The position numbers and the translations under genes are program-made. A DNA stretch of 64,000 bases, taken from contig OX235277.1 of assembly GCA_944472155.2 (NCBI GenBank), positions 35,908,804-35,972,803 of the forward strand, read 5' to 3'. The notes below the pieces were generated by a model. That model searched no databases, was not told the origin of the DNA, and saw only the letters and a list, made by a program, of their open reading frames with translations. The stretch is from Trichobilharzia szidati. Its lineage: Eukaryota; Platyhelminthes; Trematoda; Strigeidida; Schistosomatidae. Of the stretch, positions 30,790 through 42,004 are shown piece by piece; the first letter of the stretch is position 1; each line of letters opens with the position of its first letter.

Positions 30790-31350
30790 TCTGAAAGCAG
30801 AAAGTTGATGTTCACGAAAACATCTCCAAGATACCCACAGTCATAAAACCCTCCAAAGACGGTTAAAGAGGAGGTTATTCACTGCAAAATCTGTGATTTT
30901 GATTCAACAATAATAGACTTTACTTCATCCCATTCAGAATCGGTAAAGATAGGTTTCATTAAATGTCTGTATAGTGGGGTCAAGAGCCTAACTAGTAAGT
31001 CAGAAGATTTAAATAATGAAATCATACGAATAAGGGGAGTATCAGTAGTGAATAACTACCCACCAGGATTTATTCAAAAACATATAAAGAACTATAGTAA
31101 AACTAAGACTAGCGACATAAGTGAGGGAAATAACGAAAATAATACAAAATTCAAAGCCTGTGTAGAACTTCCGTATAAAGAAGGAACGTCAGAGGGCCCA
31201 CGTAGAATTCTCAATGACGCTGGAGTTAGGGTGGCATTCAAACCAGCCAACTAACACTCTCCGCGATAAACTTTGTCGGCTTAAGTACTCAACAGATCCA
31301 ATTAGGAAAAATAATATAATTTATCAAATATCATGTAATGATTGTTAGTG
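30790..31350 (+). pseudogene. PLE-C linker and start of GIY-YIG domain
   Basis: Readable pieces are GFIKCLYSGVKSLT, RIRGVSVVNNYPPGFIQKHI (NGYP-like thumb motif), VELPYKEGTSEGPRRILNDA, GVRVAFKP, KYSTDPIRKNNIIYQISCNDC, then a stop where YIG should follow. The domain is truncated within its first motif. The linker matches the end-of-window fragment and PLE-D. Confidence 0.75.
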
Positions 31351-31431
31351 AGGTCAATAACAAAGGTCAAATTAGATAAGGATCAACTAGATAATTGTAA
31401 CATAAAAATTTAGCTAGATCTAGAATACATG

Positions 31432-31655
31432 GAGGATTTCGTCATGAGCTGACATCAGTTAGAGAACCACTGGAAAACCTGGCAGTACTTGTCAGCTGTT
31501 TCGTCCTAGTTTTGGGACTCTTCATCAGTACGCATCCACCAGGTTTCGAACCCAGGACCTTCTGGTTACAAGGCTAGCGAGTTCGTAGACCATTGAGCCA
31601 CTGGGACCGGATCCAGTGTTCCTTGAACTCTAACTTCTGCCAATTCACGACATTT
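31432..31655 (-). repeat. SINE-A copy, left half of an inverted pair
   Basis: The reverse complement runs from the head (GGCTCAATGGTCTACGAACTC, B box GGGTTCGAAACC) through stem I TACTG, ATGAAGA, GTCC/GGAC and GAAAC to GGTTCTCTAACTGATGTC. The unusual ACGAACTCGCTAGCC head is shared only with the adjacent plus copy. Confidence 0.8.
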
Positions 31656-31890
31656 GATAGGGTCGCAGTGGCTCAATGGTCTACGAACTCACTAGCCTTG
31701 TAACCATGAGGTCCTGGGTTTGAATCCCGGTGGGTGCATACTGATGAAGAGTTCCAGACTAGGACGAAACACCTGTCAAGTACTCTCAGGTTTTCCAGTG
31801 GTTCTCTAACTGATGTCAGCTCATGGTGAAATCTCCAGTGCAATCAAACAAAATCCCAACAAAACCAATACTTGAAAAAGATCTAGAATA
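31656..31890 (+). repeat. SINE-A copy, right half of an inverted pair
   Basis: Head GGCTCAATGGTCTACGAACTC, B box GGGTTTGAATCCC, hammerhead with ATACTG/AAGTAC stem I, ATGAAGA core (31744-31750), GAAA (31766-31769), ending GTTCTCTAACTGATGTCAGC and the AACCAATACTTG tail. It faces the previous copy head to head. Confidence 0.8.
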
Positions 31891-32785
31891 ACTGACCCTG
31901 GTAAGTTTAATAAACTAGAAAAAACAGAGCTCAGTCATTGCACTGCTTTCATTTGCATGTAATCTTAAAACAGGGTGGGATAGGGTGAGTGTATTAAAAA
32001 GTAATATAGTTAGGTAGAGACACAGAAAGATTAATCATTAAGTGAAGCTTTGTTTATCGTTTCAACACCGTACACGTGTAATTGGAATGACGCAAAGCCG
32101 CCTATACCGGAGATATGGAAAGTGGCAACAAATCACAATGGGAAGTTGGAGAGACAGAAAGAGAGAAAAAATGTATATATGACAAATTGTGAAACCATAT
32201 GACTCAAACTGATATGATTGTGAGCAGTAATGACTTAGGCTCGAAACCTTGTCATCCAGTTGTTAATACTGCATTATTGCTGTATGATAATTAAAAATAA
32301 ACTTATCTAATATGGAATAGCATCAAAGACTCAAAATTATCCCAACAGTACCGTTAGGCTGGTTATACTGGCTGGTTAATTTTCTAGTACAAAACAAGTT
32401 CTGTAGGGCAAAATTGGTTAATCAAGCTTCAAATGAAAGAAGCATCTTGGAATCTAATAGAATAATCCCAACAAGGTGGGATCGAAACTCCATGAACCAG
32501 AATCATGCATCAAACAACTCTTGCAGATAGTTCAAGGTGAGAATAACCGTGATTCACTCAAAAAAATCACTTCGTAAGACAACACATCATCAGTGTATGG
32601 CACATCCATAAAGAGGAGCATTGAAATAAGAGATTAAACAGGAAGAAAGACAAACAACTGGGATTAAGTTAACAGGTGATAGGCAAGCATTAGAACGGTG
32701 ATATACAGCCTAGGGGAAAAAATGGTATAAATTACAAAGTTGGTTGAAACATAGAAATAATTAACAATATTGATCACAGAATTTC
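31891..32785. other. Unassigned stretch
   Basis: No recognisable gene or known family. Short frames only. Confidence 0.3.
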
Positions 32786-33060
32786 CTTATGAGCCGACAT
32801 CGGTTAGAGAATCATCGGAAAACCAGCTGGGAGTACTGGATAGATGTTTCGTTCTAGTTTGGGACTATCCATCGATGCGCACCCATAGGGGTTCAAACCC
32901 AGGACTTTCCGGTTACAAGGCGGGTTAATAGACTGACCGTCAAGCCACTAGGACCCGATCCAATAGCCAGCCCATGAATTTCAACTTCTGCCATTTCACG
33001 ATAAAGCATGACCGCAGGTGTGAGGACAAATAATCCCTACCGCTAACAATGAATAGTGGT
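32786..33060 (-). repeat. SINE-A copy, inverted partner
   Basis: The plus strand reads CCGACATCGGTTAGAGAATC, GAGTACTGG, TTTCGTTCTAGTTTGGGAC, GGGGTTCAAACCCAGGAC (B box reversed) and GAATTTCAACTTCTGCC, i.e. a full-length minus copy including part of the upstream module. Confidence 0.75.
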
Positions 33061-33195
33061 GCCGCTGAAGTGTACCAAACTAGGTTGACGAAATAGCTGT
33101 CCAGTACTCTCAGGTTTTCCAGTGGTCCTCTAACCGATATGTACTCATGATGAAATCCTGTAATGAATCGAATCCTTACAAACCAAGACCTGCAT
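33061..33195 (+). repeat. SINE-A 3' fragment starting at the hammerhead
   Basis: It starts at GCTGAAGTGTACCAAACTAG (core plus stem II), GACGAAATAGCTGTCCAGTA, then TTTTCCAGTGGTCCTCTAAC and the ACAAACCAAGACCTG tail. The head is missing. It abuts the minus copy, giving a fold-back pair. Confidence 0.7.
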
Positions 33196-33415
33196 ATCAA
33201 TATTGAATTAGATCGTTCATAAGGGTTTTTTCAAACGATTACAGAGAAGCAGAGGATGGAAGTGTGTTGAGTTTTGTCTAATAACAGAAGTATGTAGAAT
33301 AAATATTTAGGTTTCACTAGAATTTAAACCAGCTGAATGATGCTGCACGACGGTGTATTTGGACTTCAGCTATCTTCAGCTGTCTCCAGAACTAAGAAGA
33401 TATTCTGTATTTTTT

Positions 33416-34620
33416 CAACAGCTTGCATCCTGCAATCCAGTTCACAGTGGAGAAGGCGTCCAACTCAAAAATAGGCTTCCCAGATGTTCAGTTCACCAGA
33501 TGTCAACAAAGTGGAACACTGAAAAGATCAGTCCACAAAGAGTCAACATGGAAAGGGGAAACTCACAAACTTCTACGAGTGGGTGTCTTCATATACAAAG
33601 CAAAACCTGACCCACTGACTGAGCCACAGAATTCACAATATTTGCAGCCCTGACACCATGGAAGGGGAACTAAACTTTTTGAAAGAGATTCTCGCTGAAA
33701 ATGGGTTCCACGAACAATTCATCAAAAAATTCAGGACGCCTACACCACGAAAACCACAAATATCTTTGGTACCTCACACAACTCTGCCTGAATCTGCAAT
33801 CATTAGTAGAAATACTTAGAAGTAGCCAGGCATGGTTATTGAAGAAAACCTTTGTCGTAGCTGAACTTTAAATCATTTTCTCTGGAAACCCAATGATGCG
33901 CATTAATGTGCAGGATAAGATATCACTGCTGGCGTCATTAGTGTAAATCTACCAGTTCACCTGATCTTGTGGAGCTTGGTATGTTGGCCTTACTCACAGT
34001 TTGCTTTCCAAACGTATTTTCGAGTACCTACCCTCAAAACCTTATAAAGGAAAAAGCAAAGCGCAGCTCAGCTCGACTCTGGAATACCTGATGATCTCTG
34101 GCCACTGAAAGAACCCACAAATCAACTACAGAGCTATCTGTCGACTACGCGGAAACCTTGTCAAAACCTTTCGAACCACAAAAGCCATGGAACTCTGAAT
34201 AAAAGAAGAATTTTGTTCAGTCACTGAACCCACAATGAGCCAAATTTATCTTAACACTGGATATGTACTTTTTGTTAGTCTTAACATTTTTACTTTTATA
34301 TATGTCATTTTTCTCCCCCTTCCCCCCACGATTATATTTCTATTCCTTATGACGCTGCTTAATCTGCTCAACCCACTCACTTGCGTTAAGTCACGCAATT
34401 TACTTACTTACTTACTTAATCTTCGTTTAGTCTCTGCCCGATTAATACTTTCCGTGTTGCGTAATTTTTTGCCTAAAAAATTATATTTCTTATGACACAC
34501 CTTTCGAAATATATTATTTTCGCTGTTAAGATAATTTACCATATGAGATGTACAGCTTGAAAATCATATCTCTGCAAAGGGTAACTTTTCCTGAACACCT
34601 TTTCTTTTAAATGCTTGAAT
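33416..34620 (+). pseudogene. PLE-B: RT C-terminus, GIY-YIG and 3' end
   Basis: RT tail LHPAIQFTVEKA, SGTLKRSVHKESTW, then RT-to-GIY linker DTMEGELNFLKEILAENGFH and EQFIKKFRTPTPRKP. After a gap comes IYQFTCSCGAWYVGLT, an RIFEYLP block and LVKTFRTTKAMEL. Multiple frames and stops interrupt it, and YIG has become YVG. The 3' untranslated region (GTCACTGAACCCACAATGAG onward) contains a TTAC repeat near 34400 and reaches about 34620. Confidence 0.75.
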
Positions 34621-34795
34621 AAGGATTTTTAAGCTTCTTCTTTCCGTTATCCAAAGCTGTATCACATTACTTACTTACTGACAATTAGATGGATAGATCG
34701 CGTCACTGGACGTTTAATCACTGTCGTCATTGGCGTTAATACACTGTTATTTACAATGCAGGAATAAATAATTCTGTTGCTATACTTTTAACAGC

Positions 34796-35738
34796 GTTCA
34801 GCGAAGAGTCTCTTTTCGGCGAATCCAAAAGCAAAAAACAGCATCTGTGCCAAAAAAGATACTTTATATGAACCTCGACTTCAAAGGAGACCTAATCAGT
34901 GACGTCCTTAGAAGGAGAATCTCCACCTCTTTAAGAAGAACTTTCTTTGCGGCAACATTGAGAGTAGTCTTCTATAGTCGCCCGCTGATCTGCAGAAGCC
35001 AAAAAGACAAGATCCCGCACTTGACCACTTCTATGTGTATATATCAATTCACCTGTTGCTGTGGAGCCAGGCACATCGGTCGTTCAAAGCGTATCCTGTC
35101 AAAAAAAGTCAAAGAACACTATCCAGCGTGGCTACAGAAACGAAGTAATGGCTGCATAAGGAGTGCAATAATCGAACACCTCGTCAACACTGGTCATTCC
35201 GTCTCAAAAAACGCCCACTCCTTCAAAGTAATCTACAAAGTGAAGAACAACCTTCCAAAGACAGTACGATTCCGTCTTCTTTGCATTGCAGAAGCCCTAG
35301 CCATTAAGCTAGAGGAACCAGAACTCTGCATGCAAAAGAAAATTATTCAACCACTTCTACTCCCATGGTAACAACTGTGTTGATTTGACTTAACTCTCCT
35401 TTCTTCGTTTGTTTGATTTGATTTAACTTTTGTTTGTATGCTTATTTTTCTACTTAAAATCCTTGTGTAATTCCGTATATTTTGTTTCCATGTAAACCCT
35501 GAGTACAACTCTTTCATCAAACTATTCACGTTATTACGCAACTCTTCTTTAACAATCGTTTGTGACAACTCATCACTTTTGTTACTACCCTCTTATATCA
35601 ACATCCAACTCATCTGAACTTACTAATTGTATTTTCGTTTGAAAAATTCAATGTACACATACATACAAAACAACCATATATATTTGCGATTGTACAGCTA
35701 TGAAAATGAATTCGCCGATAAGAGACTCTTCGCTGAAC
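34796..35738 (+). mobile_element. PLE-B copy with 28-bp terminal inverted repeats
   Basis: 34796-34823 (GTTCAGCGAAGAGTCTC...) is the reverse complement of 35711-35738 with one mismatch. The left repeat sits just upstream of the linker frame, replacing RT. Inside are the linker plus GIY-YIG ORF and a 3' untranslated region. Confidence 0.8.
34847..35371 (+). CDS. PLE-B linker plus GIY-YIG endonuclease (uninterrupted ORF)
   Basis: 174 codons, opened here by a GTG because the upstream frame is cut. The natural protein would continue into the reverse transcriptase. It starts PKKILYMNLDFKGDL and DVLRRRISTSL, then HLTTSMCIYQFTCCCGA (IYQ at about 65-67), RHIGRS (His for the catalytic Tyr of YIG, about 76), KEHYPAWL, IIEHLVNTGH, RLLCIAEALAIKLEEPELC, and ends PLLLPW. 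Length and end match the family. The Y-to-H change probably kills cleavage. It is the only PLE-B domain here without stops, so it may be a recent copy. Confidence 0.75.
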   Translation: MPKKILYMNLDFKGDLISDVLRRRISTSLRRTFFAATLRVVFYSRPLICRSQKDKIPHLTTSMCIYQFTCCCGARHIGRSKRILSKKVKEHYPAWLQKRSNGCIRSAIIEHLVNTGHSVSKNAHSFKVIYKVKNNLPKTVRFRLLCIAEALAIKLEEPELCMQKKIIQPLLLPW

Positions 35739-35745
35739 TACTTGT

Positions 35746-36074
35746 CTTCTGTCTATTAACGTTCGAATGGGAATTTTTCATGAGTTTTAAGAGTGTCTCA
35801 ATGTGATCATTTACCGTTTGTAAATATACGAATAAATAGGTGAGTCGATTTCCACCGATACTCATTGAGATGGTCTTTGATTGGCCTTAGACTATTATTA
35901 TTGATATATAATCAGTGAGATGACCACAGACAAAAATTGAAACAGGTGATGAAATAGAATTATAACGAATGACCAGTGGAATCGATTAACAGATTTGGGC
36001 TCCACTAATTGGTCTAAAAAGTCCAACTTACTAACAAGAATATTATTTTACTGAGGGAACCTATTCTGGATTAC
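35746..36074. other. Unassigned stretch
   Basis: No recognisable feature. Confidence 0.3.
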
Positions 36075-36835
36075 ATACACCCAGTTTACGCCGTCTCTGG
36101 CGTAGATGTGATATCCGACTATCGACCAAAGGGCGTGTGTACTGCTCAACAGTCCTCTCCGTCCTGCTTTATCGCTGTGAGACCTGACCACTGAGAGTGG
36201 AAGGCATGAAAAGATTAGCTGTCTTCAATCATAGGTATCTGCGTTCTATCTCCCGCGTGAAGTGGTATAATAAGGTGAGCAATATTGAGGTTAGGCGTCA
36301 AGTGCTAGGTAAGGAGGGGAAATCAGTTGACGAGACTGTGAAATTACATTGACTGAGATGGTTAGGACATGTGTTACGCATGCCCAGTCATCGCCTTCCT
36401 CGACAATGGGCAATGTTAGCTGACATAGGGCCAGGCTGGAAAAGAGCTAGCGGCGGTCAAACCAAAACATGGCACCAATCAATGAAATCCACAACAGTTA
36501 GTTTAAGGTAGCCACGTAGGAAGGTGTAGACTTCCTGGTTGGGGTCCTCAGGACGGTAAAAACCAATGGTTGGAAACAATTGGTGACATGGCTGAAAATC
36601 GTCCTCAATGGCTGGCGCAGATGCATCCACTCCTTGTGACTTATGATTTCCAATTAAACTATTTTGTTCTCCGTTATTACTATTCCTTTGTCTCACACCT
36701 CTGTTTACTGACTATATTATGCATTTCTTCTACTTTCTTCTCTTGCTTTGTGTGCAACATGGAGGGAGTGTGGCGACTTGAACTGCCGCACATATGTGCA
36801 AAGTTCTATGTCGAAAACCGACCTACCGACATGCA
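36075..36835 (+). pseudogene. LGH-family retrotransposon 3' end
   Basis: Fragments in order: LRRLWRRCDIRLSTKGRVYC, VLLYRCET (then stop), [88 protein letters not shown]. Several stops occur. The 3' untranslated region is almost the same as at 26.06-26.23 kb and ends AAAACCGACCTACCGAC. Confidence 0.8.
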
Positions 36836-37074
36836 CCCAGTTATAAATGTGATGAGTTATACACCGTTGTTCGTTTGAAATTGAACCACGGTAATCACAG
36901 TGAAGCAATAAGCCAACTAGCCAAAAGAATTTCAGGCAGTCATTTTGGAAGGGGTATTGATTTGAATTCGACTACGAGTAAGGCTTTTATTATATGTGAC
37001 TGTATATGCTGCTGAGTGATTCATCAAACAGTAGTGCTTACTAGCTAAATCGAAGTGATCTGAATATCGGACGA

Positions 37075-38803
37075 ATGATTCACTCTTTTGAGGCTGGCCT
37101 GGTCAGTGATGTATCAGGTTTAAGTCAGCTTAGACGGACGAATCAGTTAGTACCACCGAATTTATGGTTAGCTACTTAGGTGAACTCGTAGTACACTATA
37201 TCCAAGGTGCTGTTCTCTCTCCGTTTCTCATTTCCTTCGTCTTACGTGACTTACCACTTTCAGACGAAATCAAACTTCGTCAAATATGCAGATGACCTGA
37301 CTGTTTGGCTTCCTGTTAAGTCTCAGTCAGACTGTTTCAAATTAAATAGCTTCCTGTCGGACATCAGTTAGTGGTCTAAACTAAATGGCTTCATGCTAAA
37401 TCCCTCAAAATGCCAGACTACTGACTTCTCCTTAAGGCATAAAGAAGATCTACGAACACTAGTAAGTACACATGAAGCCTGTTGCATTGAGGGGACTAAA
37501 ACTGAAACTAAGTCTAATGCTAAATACCTCGGTCTAGTTCTGTCTTTTGACCTTACTCGGACATCTCATATCCTAACGATTTCTAAGAAAGTGTTCTGTC
37601 TAACCTACTACATTAAGAAACTTAGACAATCTGGAGTCACCCAACCTCTACTTTCACAATTTGTCAACTCTCGTATCTTACCTATTCTACTTTACTGCTC
37701 CCCATTAGTATTTCCTGAGCAACTGAAAAAGGACTATACCATCCTGAGAAGGATGTTCAAAATAGTTAGTGGGACTAGTGGTGTAAAAATCAGTCAGCTC
37801 GTCACTACATTAGTTGATAGGCATCTGAATACACGCGAAAAATGGTCTAAAACCATACTCTCCGACCCCCAACACCCCCTCTATTCCCAACTCTCGCCTT
37901 GTATCTCATCAAGTAGAACCAGAGATCAGTATAAAATAATCTATGCTCGTACAACCAAGTACAGGAACTCAACGATACCATACTTGGCCCGTGTTCTAAG
38001 TGACAGAGACAATGTTAAGCGTGAAACCTATGACTTGCTTTGTAGTTAATAACATAATTCTCGGCTCTTTTATTTCTCTCTTATTTTGTATTCTATTGTG
38101 AACACCTTCTTAAACATACTTAGCTACCTCAATTATTAACACTGGCTTACTTTTTTATACTTTATTCCTTCTTTTGTGTATCTACTGGCTCCGACTGTAT
38201 TAGCACTTTGAGTCTTACAAAATTGTTCTGTCATTAAAGATCATGTAATTATTAGTTTTGTGGTTTTTTTTTGTTCGGCAATATTAACTGACAATCATTG
38301 GTTGTGAACGCCATTATCACCATCTTAAAATTTTGTATTATGCAGGATTACTCACACTACCACTACAAACACCGCATTTAAACCTGATAAAAAAACCTGA
38401 AATGTTATTTTGTGATTGTTTAGTGTTGTTTCAACCAAATTAACTGAATATCTTGGCGATAAACATTCTTAAATATCATTTCATAACTTCTTGTATCACT
38501 ATAGTTTTACTGTCACCATGCATAATCATATCATAGCTTCCACTACCCAGTACTGAGTTATTATTATATGATGTTTATTTTCCTTTCTACTTCTTGGTAC
38601 TTTTTCGCATTTATAATGATTTTGCGTTTATCCTGTTTTTTGCTGTTGGTGTCTTTAGATTTATTTATTTATTTATTTTGTTTGTTTAATACTCCTTTTA
38701 AATATCGGTAAAATTAGATGCAAATATTGTAGATATGTGCTGAAAATTCCACACTGTACCACTAGTACTGTTTCTGTAATAAAGCAAATTATTATTATTA
38801 TTA
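37075..38803 (+). mobile_element. 5'-truncated CR1-like element
   Basis: It contains reverse transcriptase motifs from GAVLSPFL (about 37210) through YADD (37285-37296) to the C-terminus. A 0.75-kb 3' untranslated region follows, ending GTACTGTTTCTG, AATAAAGCAAATT and (ATT)n at about 38766-38803. The same 3' end closes the 52.2 kb copy. A frameshift lies between GAVLSP and YADD. Confidence 0.85.
37393..38049 (+). CDS. CR1-like reverse transcriptase C-terminal part (partial ORF)
   Basis: 218 codons starting inside the palm. The true frame reaches back through YADD but is cut by a stop after LSDIS. Visible: MLNPSKCQTTDFS (the LNPSKC block that follows YADD), AKYLGLVLSFDLTRTSHI (primer-grip-like YLGL), ISKKVFCLTYYIKKLRQSG, FVNSRILPILLYCSP, LKKDYTILRRMFKIVSG, HPLYSQLSPC, IYARTTKYRNSTIPYLAR, and a natural end YDLLCS. 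The catalytic Asp pair is outside this frame, so it is a decayed retrotransposon relic. Confidence 0.8.
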   Translation: MLNPSKCQTTDFSLRHKEDLRTLVSTHEACCIEGTKTETKSNAKYLGLVLSFDLTRTSHILTISKKVFCLTYYIKKLRQSGVTQPLLSQFVNSRILPILLYCSPLVFPEQLKKDYTILRRMFKIVSGTSGVKISQLVTTLVDRHLNTREKWSKTILSDPQHPLYSQLSPCISSSRTRDQYKIIYARTTKYRNSTIPYLARVLSDRDNVKRETYDLLCS

Positions 38804-39655
38804 CTCATATCTGTCGATCAATCAATGGTGCTTACCATCATGCGTTTATGCTTCCTTCACTGATCATCATTTATGATATCAAGCACATCACATATGTCGA
38901 TGTGAATTTTTTTGGTTTCTACAGGAAGCTGTGGTACATTCAAGTTTCAAGTTGTGAAGTGAATTTGTGAATCACCAATTTGACTTTCATTGTATATTAT
39001 TAGCAGTGGAATACACCCCATTCTGATGTTACCTTAATTCCCTCCCTCCCAAAATGAATAGTAATAAATAAGTAGAATCACTAAAAGGTTTTGATGAGAG
39101 ATAAATCGTATGACAACGGTTATTTTCATACCTTTCTAATAAATCTTAATTAGATTTTCTAGCAATAATTAGAAAAAAGTTTCATGCGCTTCCCTCTGGT
39201 TAATCTACAATTGCTATTAATTGATTATTTTCATTCGAAACTCTGGGTCTCTACTGATATGCTAACCCTTGCTAGGGACTCTTCAATGATGTCTAAGGAT
39301 TCATGTCAGTTTGGTTGATGGCAGTTAGCAGTGGAATGCAGAATGCTCGTCAATTTGATGAACATGCATCCTCAGTGTGTGTTGTTATTCCTAATGAGAC
39401 TAGTACCCTGCATCCGTCATTCCGAATGCTACGATAAGTAGCTGTCGTGACTCGAGTGGACCGGTAGATTATGCTTCGGTGTTTAAAGCGATTGATTCTA
39501 GTCACAGTGATAACACAATCACTCACTCGGAATGGAGGTTCATACAGTTAATGAGTCCCGAATATGACTAAATGAGTACCATCAACTCCACTACTAGTTA
39601 TCAAAGACTGAGTTTAGTGAAAAATGAATATTCGTTTGAATAACGTCTTCATCAC
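38804..39655. other. Unassigned stretch
   Basis: AT-rich. No family match recognised. Confidence 0.3.
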
Positions 39656-39659
39656 TTTC

Positions 39660-39843
39660 TACAGTTATTATTATTATTGTTCCCTTGGGTTCCGAGTGAA
39701 ATATAGGACTTCAACAACACATCTTCACTTTGTTCTGTTTCCTGCTACCCTCTATTGCCCACTATTGTCCATAATCTCTCATCCCCTCATCCCCACAAGA
39801 CAACTTCCATATCACCCTCGCACCGATGATCCACTCGTCGCTT
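39660..39843 (-). pseudogene. RTE 3' end fragment
   Basis: TTATTATTATTGTTCCCTTGGG, then ACTTCAACAACACATCTTCACT and CGACGATCCACTCG-like sequence parallel 8940-9110. It is the extreme 3' end, minus strand. Confidence 0.6.
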
Positions 39844-39905
39844 CCCAGTACTCCTTGGTTTTCCAGGATTCGCTAACGACTGTCGGTTCATGATGAAATC
39901 ACACC
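39844..39905 (+). repeat. SINE-A 3' fragment beginning at the hammerhead cleavage site
   Basis: It starts CCAGTACTCCTTGGTTTTCC and ends TCGGTTCATGATGAAATCAC. In SINE-A the predicted ribozyme cut lies directly before CAGTACTCC, so the fragment equals the 3' cleavage product give or take one base. Confidence 0.6.
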
Positions 39906-41469
39906 TGACACTAAACGAATAACAAGAAACCAGAAGCCTATTTCAATTTGACTAAGACTCTTACAGAAGTTATATGAACAAAAGTTATAAGAATTCGCAT
40001 TTTATTTAATCTGATTTTTTCATAATCTTACCTAATTCCCAGTTACAATCACTCCTGTCAGTGAATTTGTTTAAGACAGCCCAAAGACAGCTGACAAAAC
40101 AAGTTTCTCAATATTAATTCACTGTTTAGTGGTGACATACTTTAAGATACGTTTGTCAGCTCGTAATGAGAAGTCACGTTAAGTGGGTTGCATCAAGTTG
40201 TGTGTGTATGTATGTGTTTGTGGTCGATAACACTGAACCTTGGAATGTAGTATGTGTCACTGATAAGAAATCTTGAGAATCATATACTGTGACGCCATAA
40301 AAGAATACTTAATAAATGGTAGATGAGTAAAATCACAAGCAGTAGTAACTAAGACGCCTGTAAAGCAATGAGGGGGACAGGAAACGAACACCAAAGAAGC
40401 GGAACACGAATACTTAGTACTCACTGGGGTTTCAGTATACGAACTGTTACATTTTTACCGTTTCCGCATGTCTTTTTGTCTCGTAAACAGTTCTGATACA
40501 AACCATACACTTCTTTGTTGAACATTACAAGTCGAGGTCTGACCAAGGTTAGGATACATGAGCAATCAGATTCCAATCCCTGAACCTGAAGGTTCTAGTC
40601 TCGACTAGTGGTGGGGGAGAGGAACCCCATGACTGACAAGATAGTGAAGTGCAAGTCTTTGATTCTTTGTAGTTTTCAGTAACCTCCGCATGTTTGACTA
40701 GTTTTACTGCATAATTCAGTAACTGTCAAGATTGAAGCCGTATCCCTCACCTAACAGTATGACTATTATCATTTGATACCAGTTTCTCACGAAGTGTTCT
40801 GATAGATAAGGCTTTGGTGTTTGAAATGATGGCTATAGGGTTCGAGTCTCCGTAAAAACACCAGCACTCCCTGAGTATTGCAAGTATACCTCTCTGAGTG
40901 GGCAAAAGAGGGGCGAGATGCGAATCTTTGATTCCATTGCCATTCAGCATTCACCAACTGCCGTATTAATCATTCGACAGAGAATAATCGCAGTAACTCG
41001 AATGCGCCTGTTCACATTCTATAGCAATTACGATTTCATTTCACATTTAATTACCATGTCCACCTACACCACCCACTCAAAAAGTTTAACATAATTGTTT
41101 GTAAAAAGTTATAAATCTTTCAACAGTTATCAAAGTTAAAAACAAGAGTATATATTACCTAAAACTCTATTTAAATTTAAGTAATTTTTAAATGAAAGTC
41201 GTGTTTTGCATAAAAAATACATGAATTAAATCCAACTGAATCGGATTTAAAATAAGCAGCAACTATTGTTAAAAATTTCGGGATTTAATGAACTCATTAA
41301 ATCTCAGTGGAACTCTTCAGCTGAATACTCTACATAGTGTGACATATACATATTTACTGAAAGAAACACATTGGAAGATGTATGACCAAATAATAAATGA
41401 ACTGCGACGTACGAAACCTGAAATTATTCAAATCCTTGCAGATGAACACTTAAGAATTAGTTGAATTGT
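39906..41469. other. Unassigned; weak tRNA-like B boxes
   Basis: GGGTTCGAGTCTCC (about 40839) and GGTTCTAGTCTCGAC (about 40591) are each followed by an AGTGCAAGTCTTTGATTC or GCGAATCTTTGATTCC block, which suggests a further old short-repeat family. No gene recognised. Confidence 0.3.
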
Positions 41470-41815
41470 CTCTAGTGTCTGACTACCAGATGAAGTTGTA
41501 TGAAGTCCTAACGAGAAGTCGTAACCAGTAGGATCCACTAAGTTGGAAGTAAAGACAAATAATCGCCAATAAAATTGGCTGATGACAGAAGTTAGAATTC
41601 ACGGGATATTGGATTCCTTCCAGATGAATGAGGTGTCAACAAGATCGCGTCATAACCTGAAGGTCCTAGGTTCGACTCTGGTGGTGTCGTGGGCGCCTAC
41701 TTCTAAAGAGTAGCAAACAAGGACTTAACGACTTTCCAGCGGTTACTTCCTAGCGGTTTCCAACGGTTCGTTGAATGAAGTCAGTTCGGTGTCATACTTG
41801 GAATAATTTATTTTG
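41470..41815 (+). repeat. SINE-A2 copy
   Basis: Upstream module AACGAGAAGTCGTAACCAGT, AGAAGTTAGAATTCACGGG, B-box region GGTTCGACTC (about 41670), core CTAAAGA, GTAG...GGAC and a mutated GAAAC (TTAACG), then GGTTTCCAACGGTTCGTTGA. It shares the A2 head (GTCGTGG) with 57.5 kb. Confidence 0.6.
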
Positions 41816-42004
41816 ATTCAAGTATGTTACTGAATGCACTGATGAGTGAATTCGATCACTCAAGATGGCTTGGACGCGTGTTACTGACTTCCTCAAAAAG
41901 CACATTATCAGCGACGTAGAATTCGACTGAGAAGGAATGAGCTGTAGCCAAATAAAAATATTGACAACGATCCAAGAAATATTAGGCTGTCAGTTTGAGC
42001 TGGA

